This document shows positions 7,516 to 15,407 of a stretch of 64,000 bases of DNA, in pieces; the stretch's first letter is position 1, and every line of letters begins with the position of its first letter. Below the pieces are notes generated by a model. That model saw nothing but the letters and a program-made list of their open reading frames with translations. It was not told the origin of the DNA and did no database searches. The position numbers and the translations under genes are program-made. Source of the stretch: Pseudobdellovibrionaceae bacterium (GTDB lineage: Bacteria > Bdellovibrionota > Bdellovibrionia > Bdellovibrionales > UBA1609); assembly GCA_020635075.1 (NCBI GenBank), contig JACKAM010000002.1:248001-312000 (forward strand), in the 5' to 3' direction.

Positions 7516-9173
7516 AACATCTCCATTGATTGGCTTTGCATTGAGCGAATGAGTTTCATTCGTATCGTGGATTTGTGTTTCACTTCTTCAAGCATCCCTC
7601 GGATGCGACGCAGTCTGGCCAAATCCGGTAGGCCGTCTCGTTGAGCTCCGCCCAAAGAGGACAAATAGGACAATAATACACGACCGCTGTCGTCCCGATC
7701 ACACTCCTCATACAGGAGATCGATCATGCCCTTCAATGCCACCTCGCTATCACGACTGCTCCCCAACCTGCGACTTTTGTTAAGTAAGCCACCAACCACG
7801 TTTTCCGTGAGAGTGGCTTCTCTCTCCAGAGCCAACAGACTCTTTTTGATATCTTCTTTTTTGAATTTTGGATGAGCCTGGGTGACCGACATATAGAGAC
7901 GACGGCCCTCGCTGCCAAATTCACCCACAGGCCTGAGGTGTTCCTTTTCCAGCATCATTTTCCAGGTGGATCGTTCGATCCATCGCTTGATCGTCGCCAC
8001 TCCAGGGCGATCGCCAATGGCCTCGGCCATCCAATAGCCCGAAGAGGAAAAGTCACTTACTAAAATTTCGGCCTCCGAGGCGAATTCGCGGGTCAATAGC
8101 AATAAGGATTTTCTATTGCCGTTCAAAAGTGCCTCCGCCGCTAGAGCAATGAGCTCCGGCGACAGACGGTCACCACAGCGGTGGCTTTCAAATCCACAGC
8201 TCACTGAGTGCTGGCAGGGGGCACAGGGTTCCTTGCTTTGAACAATGAGATTTCCCTTCCGATAAATTCCCGTTTTTCGATAGTCGCTACTCCCCAAACT
8301 GATTTCCAACACCGGACAGTCCGTCGCTGATGCCAAATGCTTGATGCTGGTGTCTCCCGTGAGAAGCAAATCAGCCCGGCATAGCAGGCTATAGGCACCT
8401 GCAAAACTACAAAGAGCTAATTCAGCCTTTACGGATTTCTGCAGACAGAGTTCCTGAAGAGCCAAAAGGGATTTCTCCTCAAAAGGAGCTCCGAGCAAAT
8501 AGAATCGAGCCTGGGGGTTTTTGACCTGCAAAAGCCGCAAAGACTCACTCCACGCCTCAGTTGACCAGTTCTTCTTTGCATCACTGGTTAAGGCCTGGAC
8601 CAAATATCGGGGCCCTGAGTGGCCACCGAAAATGAGTTCAGCCTCTTCCCGACCTTCCTGACTCTCAGCCAGACTGTAGCGGTTGACTGGACTCACTCCG
8701 GCGCCATAGCAAAAGATATCGCTATAGTGAAATATCTCCTTGCCACCAGCAGCCACATAATCGTTAAGGTAATTAAACCAGGTGGAACCAAAACTCGGCA
8801 CCCCGTTGCGATTCAGGATCAGTCCTGCTTTTTCACGCGCATCAAGGGCCCCACATAGCCAACCACTCAACCTGTTTTGGGTGACGTTGATCAGGCGGTC
8901 GAACTTCTCCTGATTTAGCTCATCAATCAGGTCGCGAAGCATGAAATAGGAATCAAAGAAGGGACGATTATATTCACCCAGCCCTTTTTGCAACTCGTCT
9001 CGTTCAAAGTAGTGAAAGGTGGCAAAGGGCATAAGCGGCTTTAGCAGGGCCGAGCCTCTATTAACGAGAATATGAATTTCGATTTCAGGGTTGGATTTGC
9101 GCATGGACTCCAACAGGGGTAGTGCCAACAGCGTGTCACCAATGCGCAACAGACTCACTAAGAGTACTTTCAT
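7512..9173 (-). CDS. GT9-family (heptosyltransferase-like) glycosyltransferase, long form
   Basis: This 553-residue protein starts MKVLLVSLLRIGDTLLALPL, the typical GT9 nucleotide-fold opening. It carries YLVQALTSDAKKNWSTEAW and LLTGDTSIKHLASATDCPVL in the donor-binding half, then a cysteine-bearing segment (CAPCQHSVSCGFESHRC) found in many GT9 proteins near residue 320. About 200 extra, mostly helical residues follow, as in its neighbour. It overlaps the Maf-like gene upstream (4 bp) and the 59-aa gene downstream (4 bp). Being one of two long paralogues in a flagellar neighbourhood suggests a two-step glycan addition to a flagellar protein. That role is inferred. Confidence 0.8.
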   Translation of the reverse strand: MKVLLVSLLRIGDTLLALPLLESMRKSNPEIEIHILVNRGSALLKPLMPFATFHYFERDELQKGLGEYNRPFFDSYFMLRDLIDELNQEKFDRLINVTQNRLSGWLCGALDAREKAGLILNRNGVPSFGSTWFNYLNDYVAAGGKEIFHYSDIFCYGAGVSPVNRYSLAESQEGREEAELIFGGHSGPRYLVQALTSDAKKNWSTEAWSESLRLLQVKNPQARFYLLGAPFEEKSLLALQELCLQKSVKAELALCSFAGAYSLLCRADLLLTGDTSIKHLASATDCPVLEISLGSSDYRKTGIYRKGNLIVQSKEPCAPCQHSVSCGFESHRCGDRLSPELIALAAEALLNGNRKSLLLLTREFASEAEILVSDFSSSGYWMAEAIGDRPGVATIKRWIERSTWKMMLEKEHLRPVGEFGSEGRRLYMSVTQAHPKFKKEDIKKSLLALEREATLTENVVGGLLNKSRRLGSSRDSEVALKGMIDLLYEECDRDDSGRVLLSYLSSLGGAQRDGLPDLARLRRIRGMLEEVKHKSTIRMKLIRSMQSQSMEML

Positions 9174-9796
9174 TTAATGAGCTCCCTCAGTGTTTTAATA
9201 ATAAAAAAGTCCTGATCCGAAATCTCCTCTGGGCCACCAGAGTCCATAGGATCAAATATGCGCCAGTTAACCGGAACCTCATTGAGCCACAACAAAGGCT
9301 TCTGACCCATGGAACTGAAGCTGGGATGAGAGGCCAACTGCAACCGAAAACCGCTGAGCGTTCGACCAAGGAGTTGCTCCCTGATTTTTTCGTACCACGC
9401 TAAATTCAAATCAACCGAGGCTGGATGACTGAGGATCGAATACCTGGCCGCTAACAATCTCTGAACTGAGTGATCCTCGGTGATGGCACTCTCGTCGTTG
9501 CCGGTCAGAATAGGAGTATCAAACAATTCTAATGGAAAGAGCTTTTCGGCAAACTGCCGACAGCGCTCACTTTGTTCAAATATTACTATCTGCTTTGTAG
9601 GATAACGCTTTCTCAGCAGAGCCACGTGATAACCAGCCCCGAGACCAAGAATAACCAACCCCTTGCTTTTTGTAATCTGGTCACGATGTCCGGCCAACCA
9701 ACGTTCGGCCTCGACTTTGGGATCTATCCGGGAGCAAAGGTACTTCTCACCGATCCGCAGAACCCGGTCACCAGACTTGGCGTAGAGCTCTTCCAT
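9170..9796 (-). CDS. Maf-like (motility accessory factor) domain protein
   Basis: This 208-residue cytoplasmic protein has a nucleotide-binding-like core, LVILGLGAGYHVALLRKRYP (about 47-66), followed by IVIFEQSERCRQFAEKLF. The pattern matches the N-terminal half of the Maf/DUF115 proteins that glycosylate flagellins in Campylobacter and Aeromonas. It is much shorter than full Maf proteins (about 600 aa), so it may work together with the adjacent GT9 genes. It lies between a TPR gene (4 bp away) and a GT9 gene (4-bp overlap). Confidence is moderate because only the N-terminal motif is recognisable. Confidence 0.6.
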   Translation of the reverse strand: MEELYAKSGDRVLRIGEKYLCSRIDPKVEAERWLAGHRDQITKSKGLVILGLGAGYHVALLRKRYPTKQIVIFEQSERCRQFAEKLFPLELFDTPILTGNDESAITEDHSVQRLLAARYSILSHPASVDLNLAWYEKIREQLLGRTLSGFRLQLASHPSFSSMGQKPLLWLNEVPVNWRIFDPMDSGGPEEISDQDFFIIKTLRELIK

Positions 9797-9800
9797 GAAT

Positions 9801-10898
9801 TCAGTTAAACCTTTCTTTTTGCCTCTTTAACTCTCCATCCACCATGCTCTTGAGAGTCAGGGCCTGGGACGAAGTTGGTTCAAGGAGCAAAGTTCTTTCT
9901 AATTCAATCGAAGCCTGGCGAAAACGGCCGGAACTATATAGAAGCTTCGCCAGAGTTAAGCTTTTGGCTGCGTCCTGATCACGGCGCTGAAGATAGTTCT
10001 CCAGTCGATCAATGAGCTGAGCCATCCGGCCATCCTTAAGTGCCCATTCAATGGCCAGATTCAAGGCCGTTTCATTCTCCGGATTTAGGTCCATGGATCT
10101 TTCCAAATTACCCCAACTCAACTCCAGGTCGCCAAACTGACGGTGAACTAAAGCCAACCCCACCCAAGCCTTGTCACTGGCCGGGTTCAATTCCACTGCC
10201 TGACGAAAACGGGAAACGGCCCGTTCCAGGTCCCCCCGTTGAATCTCTAAAGTTCCGTAGTTCACCAGCAAGGTGTCGGAATGAGGATTGAGAGTGTAGG
10301 CCCGATTGTAGTTTTCTTCGGCTGACTCGTAATCGCCTGAACGTACCTGAATGTTGCCCACATTTTTGAAGATCTCAAACAGCTCAGGCTCCTCACCACG
10401 CAGCCCCTCTAAGGCCTGAAAGTAGTGATTGAGGGCCTCTTCGTCTTGTCCCATCTCATAATAGACCTCGGCGGCCCTGAGGTGATTCTCTGTGTTCTCT
10501 TCGATTCGCAGCAGCTCCGAATAGCATCGGGCGGCCTCATCCAAGTGCCCTTCACCTTTGAGGGCATCACCCATCCACTTGATTGCCAGTTTGTGCCTGG
10601 AGTTTTTGGCCAATACTTTGCGCAACAAACTTTGAACCAGACGATACTCGCGGGCCTGAAGAAGAATTTTTGCATTATTAAGGAGCTCGGGCTCCTGGCA
10701 GCTCTGCGCATCGGAAGGGGCAGCAACGGGGGGACTCTCCTGCTCCCTGTCAAAGGCCTCAACTGCCTCAACGGACCGAGTGATCGGAAGAGCTCGCATC
10801 TTTTCCTCTTTAATGGGAAACCGCTGGACCTCGTCAGTCGATTGTTCGTTCTTGATTGAAAATGATCGTGAATGACGTTCGGACTCAAGTCTAGACAT
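9801..10898 (-). CDS. TPR-repeat protein
   Basis: This cytoplasmic protein of 365 residues has a disordered, polar N-terminal ~70 residues. At least seven tandem tetratricopeptide repeats follow, running to the C-terminus (for example CYSELLRIEENTENHLRAAEVYYEMGQ-type units and YNRAYTLNPHSDTLLVNYGTLE). The ATG at 10898 is chosen because a GGAGGG ribosome site lies 7 bp upstream; an earlier in-frame non-ATG start lacks one. It heads the glycosyltransferase operon and ends 4 bp before the Maf-like gene. TPR proteins often scaffold protein or sugar transfer, so a partner role for the glycosyltransferases is plausible. Confidence 0.85.
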   Translation of the reverse strand: MSRLESERHSRSFSIKNEQSTDEVQRFPIKEEKMRALPITRSVEAVEAFDREQESPPVAAPSDAQSCQEPELLNNAKILLQAREYRLVQSLLRKVLAKNSRHKLAIKWMGDALKGEGHLDEAARCYSELLRIEENTENHLRAAEVYYEMGQDEEALNHYFQALEGLRGEEPELFEIFKNVGNIQVRSGDYESAEENYNRAYTLNPHSDTLLVNYGTLEIQRGDLERAVSRFRQAVELNPASDKAWVGLALVHRQFGDLELSWGNLERSMDLNPENETALNLAIEWALKDGRMAQLIDRLENYLQRRDQDAAKSLTLAKLLYSSGRFRQASIELERTLLLEPTSSQALTLKSMVDGELKRQKERFN

Positions 10899-11027
10899 GG
10901 GAAATCCCTCCACCAATTGAAGGGAGCAACTCCAGTGCCATCGCCAGGAACCAATTCAGGCCTAAGTGAAGTCAATTTGATGACGGAGATTTGACTCTTA
11001 CAATAAGAGAGCGTCAGGTTTTTGGCT

Positions 11028-11056
11028 GGGCTTATGAGTCAAACCCAGCCGTTTGG
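11028..11056. other. Hairpin between the two operons
   Basis: A 7-bp GGCTGGG/CCCAGCC stem with a 13-base loop lies in the 200-bp gap between the TPR gene and the FliT-like gene. It has no U-tract on the minus-strand side, so it is a weak candidate for a terminator of the fliD-fliS transcript. The rest of the gap shows nothing clear. Confidence 0.35.
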
Positions 11057-11100
11057 GGAAGATCAACTGAAGGAGTGCGCACGATTAATCAGTTTGCGGC

Positions 11101-11526
11101 CTATGCCTTTTCGTCCAACTGACTGGAACCACCACCAGAGTGATAACCCTTCATAGCCTTTCGCGCGGCACGAACACTCGAAAGTTCCTTGATGATTCCC
11201 GACTTGGTCTTCTCAATGATCGAAAGAATCTGAAGATCCTGAGCCAGGATTCGGGTTACCAGTTCATTCTTGTAGGAGATGGCCTCTAGCATGAGCTTCT
11301 TGTCGCTGTCGGAAACGCCAACCTGTTCGATTGGTCCGGTATTGGACTCCTCAATCAACTTGTCAATCTTATGAATCATTTCAAGCAGAGACTCCCGGGA
11401 GTGATAAAAGCTCTCCAGATTGTCAAAGTTGCCCTCGGCAAAGTTGAGTAACTCGCACTCATTGAGGCGATAGAATTTCTCAAGATGACAGTTCTTATCT
11501 TCTAACAGATCGATGATTTCTTTCAT
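11101..11526 (-). CDS. FliT/FlgN-type flagellar chaperone (probable)
   Basis: This is a small helical protein of 141 residues. It is rich in Leu, Glu and Lys (IIDLLEDKNCHLEKFYRLNECELLNFAEG and a central LLEMIHKIDKLIEE helix), with a flexible Gly/Ser tail. It lies 23 bp after fliS in the fliD-fliS block, the usual site of the FliD chaperone FliT. The ATG at 11526 is preferred because AGGAGGG lies 6 bp upstream. FliT-like proteins bind FliD and the export apparatus. Sequence similarity is weak across the family, so the call rests on length, helical content and position. Confidence 0.6.
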   Translation of the reverse strand: MKEIIDLLEDKNCHLEKFYRLNECELLNFAEGNFDNLESFYHSRESLLEMIHKIDKLIEESNTGPIEQVGVSDSDKKLMLEAISYKNELVTRILAQDLQILSIIEKTKSGIIKELSSVRAARKAMKGYHSGGGSSQLDEKA

Positions 11527-11549
11527 ACGCAACCCTCCTTGGCAGTCCC

Positions 11550-11978
11550 CTACTTAACCTGTTCTTCCCTTTTTAATTTTTCAATGGCCTGTACCCAACC
11601 CTCGTGTAACGTCTGCAAGACTTTGAGAGCGTGATCCAGGTACTCGCGATTACCCGTAATATTGGCCTGTGTCAGCTGATCGGTGATGAACATATACAGC
11701 TGCTCCAAATTCTTGGCCACCTCTCCCCCAACTTCATGATTGAGGGTGTTGTTCAGCTCAATAACGATGTCGAAAGCCCGACCAATATTGGCACCCCGTT
11801 CGGCGATGTCCCTTTTGTCGATGGCAATCTGCGCCCTTTTGACGTACTTAATGGCTCCCTCGTACATCATCAAGAGAAGCTTTTCGCGGCTAGCACTTTC
11901 AATAGATGTCTTTTTGTATTGCTGATAACCGTTCTTCATTCTCGTCCAAGACCTTTCAACATATCCATTCATACCCAT
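11550..11978 (-). CDS. fliS: Flagellin export chaperone FliS
   Basis: FliS binds flagellin in the cytoplasm and keeps it unfolded for export. The body matches the family: GYQQYKKTSIESASREKLLLMMYEGAIKYVKRA, then GRAFDIVIELNNTLNHEVGGEVAKNLEQLYMFITDQL and a final helix ending in EKL. Only the first ~13 residues (MGMNGYVERSWTR) are unusual. The ATG at 11939 (MKNGYQQ) would give a 129-aa protein of normal FliS length, so the true start may be there. It lies between fliD and the FliT-like gene. Confidence 0.9.
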   Translation of the reverse strand: MGMNGYVERSWTRMKNGYQQYKKTSIESASREKLLLMMYEGAIKYVKRAQIAIDKRDIAERGANIGRAFDIVIELNNTLNHEVGGEVAKNLEQLYMFITDQLTQANITGNREYLDHALKVLQTLHEGWVQAIEKLKREEQVK

Positions 11979-12013
11979 CGGTGTTTCATTACGAAACTTA
12001 ACTCAACTCAGAT

Positions 12014-13393
12014 CTAACCCCCGATTTTTAGACCAGCCCCGCCGGCACCCATGGCCGCCAACTGTCCACCCTGGGCCTTCAGTCGAGACATGGTCTCCTC
12101 CAGGTTGGCAAACTTTCGTCTAAGGTTGGCCTCTTTGCGCACTAACATTTTCTCTTTGTTTTCAATGTTTCCATCCACCCGGCGAATATTGTCCTGCAGT
12201 GATTTCTTACGCAGAGCCAAAGGACCAAAGGTGGTGTTGGTAACTGATGTCAGGGTCGCCTTTAGGCTTGGAATGAACCCCACATTGAATCCATCTCCGG
12301 CAAAAAACTGCTGAACAGCTGCCGGGTCCTTGGCCAACACCATATTGAACTTGTCCTGATCGAACTTCAGCGTTCCGCTGCGGGTGAATTCAATGCCGAT
12401 TTGATTAAGGCGGCGGATGGGCCCCTCAATTCCCACTTGGCTGTTTTGCACTAATCGACGCATGCGGTTTTCGATACCCCTGAGCAGACCATCACCGCCG
12501 AGAGTTTTCGTTGTATCTGTGTTGGCTTCCAATCTGTTTTGGGCCTGAATAAAAGAGAAAACCTCATTCATGGCCTTAACGAATTCGTCGACCTTGCCGG
12601 CCACCACTTCCTGATCCTCTTTAACGGTTACGTTAACTTGACGCCCGGGGGAGGCCTGCTTGATCTCCAAAGTCACGCCGGGGATGATATCGGTCACCGT
12701 GTTGTCGTCTATGGCAAACTCAAATCCGTCGACTTTGATCACACCGTTGCGCGCCTCGCGCTGGTCATCAAAGTACAAATCCTGATCGCCATCCAAAAAG
12801 TAAAGAGTGGGATACTGGATCTGATTATCTCCCCCGACACTGTCTCCGGAAATCATCAGGCGATAGGGATAATCGGGATCATTGCGGTCGTTGATCACTG
12901 CGGCTCTCACACCGACACCGGAACCATTAATGGCAGCTGCCGCCCCCTCAAGAGTGTTATTGGAGCCATTGATGTAGACTTCCTTGTCTCCATCGGGTGT
13001 CTCAAAGCGAAAGTAACCGACACCAATTTCGGTTCGATCCTTATCGGGAAATCCATTGGTCACAGCCGAAGCTTTTTGCGCTAACTCCATGACCTCGATA
13101 TTCCAGCTGCCACTAACGCTAGCTGATGGGTCCACTGAGCCCTGAATGATGTTAGGATCACCGGAAAGAACTTTGATGTCATTGAATCCGCGAGTAGAGG
13201 CCAGCGTACCAATGGAGGCATTGATCTTGGAGAGTTTCTCCTCCAGATCCGTGACCAAACCAAGACGAGTCTCAATCTTAGTCTTTTTCGCCTCTAGGTT
13301 TTTGATTGGAATGCGTTCTGCTTCCACCAATTGGTCCACCAAATTAGGTGGTAAACCAGAAGCCATTCCTCCAAACGTAATCGCCGGCACCAC
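12014..13393 (-). CDS. fliD: Flagellar filament cap protein FliD (HAP2)
   Basis: FliD caps the growing filament and folds exported flagellin. The 459-residue protein shows the N-terminal FliD motif (FGGMASGLPPNLVDQLVEAERIP), a coiled region with KKTKIETRLGLVTDLEEKLSKI, a variable surface domain, and a C-terminal coiled coil (KEKMLVRKEANLRRKFANLEETMSRLKAQG). The start is one of two adjacent GTG codons (13393 or 13390). The latter sits 6 bp after AGGAGG and is more likely. The gene is followed by fliS 35 bp downstream. Confidence 0.95.
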   Translation of the reverse strand: MVPAITFGGMASGLPPNLVDQLVEAERIPIKNLEAKKTKIETRLGLVTDLEEKLSKINASIGTLASTRGFNDIKVLSGDPNIIQGSVDPSASVSGSWNIEVMELAQKASAVTNGFPDKDRTEIGVGYFRFETPDGDKEVYINGSNNTLEGAAAAINGSGVGVRAAVINDRNDPDYPYRLMISGDSVGGDNQIQYPTLYFLDGDQDLYFDDQREARNGVIKVDGFEFAIDDNTVTDIIPGVTLEIKQASPGRQVNVTVKEDQEVVAGKVDEFVKAMNEVFSFIQAQNRLEANTDTTKTLGGDGLLRGIENRMRRLVQNSQVGIEGPIRRLNQIGIEFTRSGTLKFDQDKFNMVLAKDPAAVQQFFAGDGFNVGFIPSLKATLTSVTNTTFGPLALRKKSLQDNIRRVDGNIENKEKMLVRKEANLRRKFANLEETMSRLKAQGGQLAAMGAGGAGLKIGG

Positions 13394-13510
13394 AGTCCTC
13401 CTGACACGGGTGAACGAGCCGTTCTTTCATTATCACCTGGAACGAAGAAAAAATATGAGTCAATAATATGGCTTAGACTAATGGGCTAAAACCCGCTACC
13501 AGTCTGGGTT

Positions 13511-13882
13511 TCACATGGCTTTGTCAAGAATCTGACCGGTCTTTTTTTCCTGGTTTGCGAGAACTTGCCAGAGGTCTGCCTCGGTCAGGCGGCGAATGGT
13601 CTCGCCATTAGGACCTTCAAGCAGGACAATGGAAAAATTTTCCGACTTGACCAAACGAACACGTAGAGAACTGGCCGATAATCCAGGCAGCCCTTTGATT
13701 ATCTCCAGAGCCTTGGCCAACTCCTCGTCAGTCATTTGACGATGGGGATGCTCTTCCCCTCTCTCCTGACGACCATTTGGATCGCGGTCTCGACTTTCCT
13801 CCAGGACCATTTCTTTCGGTTGGTCCGTCTTGATGCGAGCATCGAGAGCAGAGATTGTTGGGAGGATAGATTTTATGTTCAT
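13511..13882 (-). CDS. FlaG-like protein
   Basis: This 123-residue cytoplasmic protein has a charged, disordered first half (EESRDRDPNGRQERGEEHPH). The folded second half carries LRVRLVKSENFSIVLLEGPNGETIRRLTEADLWQVL, which resembles FlaG domains in which a beta-hairpin is followed by GEVIRQIP. FlaG proteins influence filament length or assembly. Its place between flagellin 1 and fliD is the normal flaG position. The terminal helix (ANQEKKTGQILDKAM) is not typical, so the symbol is withheld. Confidence 0.65.
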   Translation of the reverse strand: MNIKSILPTISALDARIKTDQPKEMVLEESRDRDPNGRQERGEEHPHRQMTDEELAKALEIIKGLPGLSASSLRVRLVKSENFSIVLLEGPNGETIRRLTEADLWQVLANQEKKTGQILDKAM

Positions 13883-13987
13883 ACGACCCCCCTATCGGCA
13901 CAACTGTGTCTCAAACTAAGGCTTTCAGGGCGATTTTGGCCCTTCGTCCCCTAACCGCTTTACTTTTGCTGCACCCAAATTAGGTAC

Positions 13988-14016
13988 CCCAGAGGGCAAA
14001 TGATCAGCCCTCTGGG
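13988..14016. terminator. Second hairpin downstream of flagellin 1
   Basis: A perfect 10-bp inverted repeat (CCCAGAGGGC with GCCCTCTGGG) with a 9-base loop lies between flagellin 1 and the flaG-like gene. It follows another hairpin closer to the flagellin, so the two could act together to lower read-through. There is no U-tract. Confidence 0.5.
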
Positions 14017-14027
14017 TAGGTAAAGCA

Positions 14028-14059
14028 CCGGAAAGACCAAAGGAGTCCGGTCTTTCCGC
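14028..14059 (-). terminator. Hairpin directly downstream of flagellin 1
   Basis: A perfect 10-bp stem (CGGAAAGACC with GGTCTTTCCG, 10-base loop) begins about 16 bp after the flagellin 1 stop codon. In the minus direction it is followed by GTGCTTTACC, a weak T-rich stretch. It probably stabilises the flagellin mRNA end or terminates transcription partially. Confidence 0.6.
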
Positions 14060-14074
14060 TTCTTATAGTCTCGA

Positions 14075-14908
14075 TTATCCAATCAATTTCAGTGCGGCTG
14101 CGGGCGTCTGATTGGCCTGTGCTAACACACCAATCGAGGCGTTCAACAGGATGTTGTTGCGCGAAAGTTCCGCAGAGGATTGCGCCACATCTGTGTCCCG
14201 AATCCGCATATTTGCAGCCGAGAAGTTCTCAACCGCCACTCCCAGATTCTCAGTAGTCGAAATCAACCGGTTTTGAATGGCACCCAGATTTGCTCGGTGA
14301 CCATTCACTGTTCTTTGCGCTGTTTCCAACACTTCAAGAGCCTCACGGGCACCTGCTTTGTCGGAAAATTCAAAGCCATCCACTCCAAGTTCTGAAGTCG
14401 TGGCGACCTGCGCACTGGAATCAAAGTTGATTCTGTCCTGGAAGTCATCGTTACCAATGTCCACTTGAAAGGAGAATTCTTCTCCTGAACCATCCAATAA
14501 TTTAGTCGAGCCAAAGCGCGTGGACTCGGCGATACGCTGAATCTCAGCTTTGAGCTGCTGCACCTCTTTATCGATGAAACCTCTTTCTACGTCACCCACA
14601 GTATCGGATGCGGCCTGCACACCCAACTCCCGCATGCGAGTCAGGATATTGCTGATTTCACCCAATCCGCCCTCTGCCACTTGCACCATGGAAATACCAT
14701 CGTTGGCATTGCGTTGAGCCTGGGTGTAGCCACGAATCGTGGACTTTAATGTTTCACTGATAGAGAGTCCGGCAGCATCGTCAGCTGCTTTTGTAATTCG
14801 GCTTCCACTCGCTAGTTGAGTGAAGCTCTTGTCCATTGCCCTCTGACTGCGCGACAGAGTGTTCTGTGCAGCAATAGAGGAGATATTAGTTGTTACCGTA
14901 AGTCCCAT
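14075..14908 (-). CDS. fliC: Flagellin 1
   Basis: This filament subunit of 277 residues is exported by the flagellar type III system. The N-terminal D0/D1 region (TTNISSIAAQNTLSRSQRAMDKSF, then LASGSRITKAADDAAGLSIS) and the C-terminal region (AAMRIRDTDVAQSSAELSRNNIL...PAAALKLIG-like end) are conserved. The variable centre is very short. The start at 14908 is fixed by AGGAGG 6 bp upstream; a longer reading frame (13 codons more) has no such site. The leader contains a hairpin with GGGA in the loop, listed separately. Two further flagellin genes lie at about 30 and 31 kb. Confidence 0.95.
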   Translation of the reverse strand: MGLTVTTNISSIAAQNTLSRSQRAMDKSFTQLASGSRITKAADDAAGLSISETLKSTIRGYTQAQRNANDGISMVQVAEGGLGEISNILTRMRELGVQAASDTVGDVERGFIDKEVQQLKAEIQRIAESTRFGSTKLLDGSGEEFSFQVDIGNDDFQDRINFDSSAQVATTSELGVDGFEFSDKAGAREALEVLETAQRTVNGHRANLGAIQNRLISTTENLGVAVENFSAANMRIRDTDVAQSSAELSRNNILLNASIGVLAQANQTPAAALKLIG

Positions 14909-14930
14909 GACGGGCCTCCTTTTGTCACTG

Positions 14931-14946
14931 TGGGAATCCCTTCCCA
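14931..14946 (-). promoter_or_regulatory. Leader hairpin with GGA in loop (candidate CsrA site)
   Basis: On the flagellin mRNA side, TGGGAA and TTCCCA pair perfectly around a GGGA tetraloop, 10 bases before the AGGAGG ribosome site. CsrA binds GGA exposed in small loops, and Bacillus flagellin mRNA has such sites near its ribosome site. csrA and fliW are present in this window. The site is a structural match only. Confidence 0.5.
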
Positions 14947-15346
14947 TTTCACCGGGGCTCTACCTACTGAGCACATCAGTGAAACCGGCCATTCCTTGGC
15001 CAATTGGTTGAACACGTTGGAGCAAAACCAGGTTTGCGATCTTTCTCAGACGAAGGTCCTGTCCGCAGTCACTCAGACAAGTCTTCTTGAAAGGTTTGCG
15101 ACCTTAGTACTGCTACCTGCTTGCTAATCCTTTCGGCCAGGTCTGGCTGCACTTGAGTCGAGTCCAGTAGAACTAGACCTAAGGCCGATGTGAACTAGAC
15201 CTTGGTCATGATGAAAGAACCCAATGCGAATTAAGGAGGACTTAAGCTCTGCGGCGTCGAGCTCGACCCAGCCCCTGGTCCAACTGGAGTATAGCCCAGT
15301 TGATTGGGCGGCAAACCGCGTCGGGATAGGGCTTTGCCGGATCTCT

Positions 15347-15375
15347 TTGACAGATTTGCTGACCCGGGACATAAA
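15347..15375 (+). promoter_or_regulatory. Sigma-70-type promoter for the lipase gene
   Basis: A perfect -35 box TTGACA (15347-15352) is followed after 17 bp by CATAAA (15370-15375) as -10. The lipase start codon lies 32 bp further on, preceded by GAGGGGGG. Spacing and orientation fit a housekeeping promoter. Confidence 0.7.
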
Positions 15376-15407
15376 AAATATCCAGGGATGTTGAGGGGGG
15401 TAGAGAT

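Larger units (their letters stand above)
14909..15407. other. Divergent intergenic region, flagellin 1 / lipase
   Basis: This 499-bp stretch has no credible gene. It holds the flagellin 1 ribosome site and leader hairpin on the minus strand. Two copies of GGTTTGCGA lie 62 bp apart (15031 and 15093), and a repeated AACTAGACCT lies near 15170 and 15197. The lipase promoter sits at the far end. No clear sigma-28 promoter was found by eye. Confidence 0.7.
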
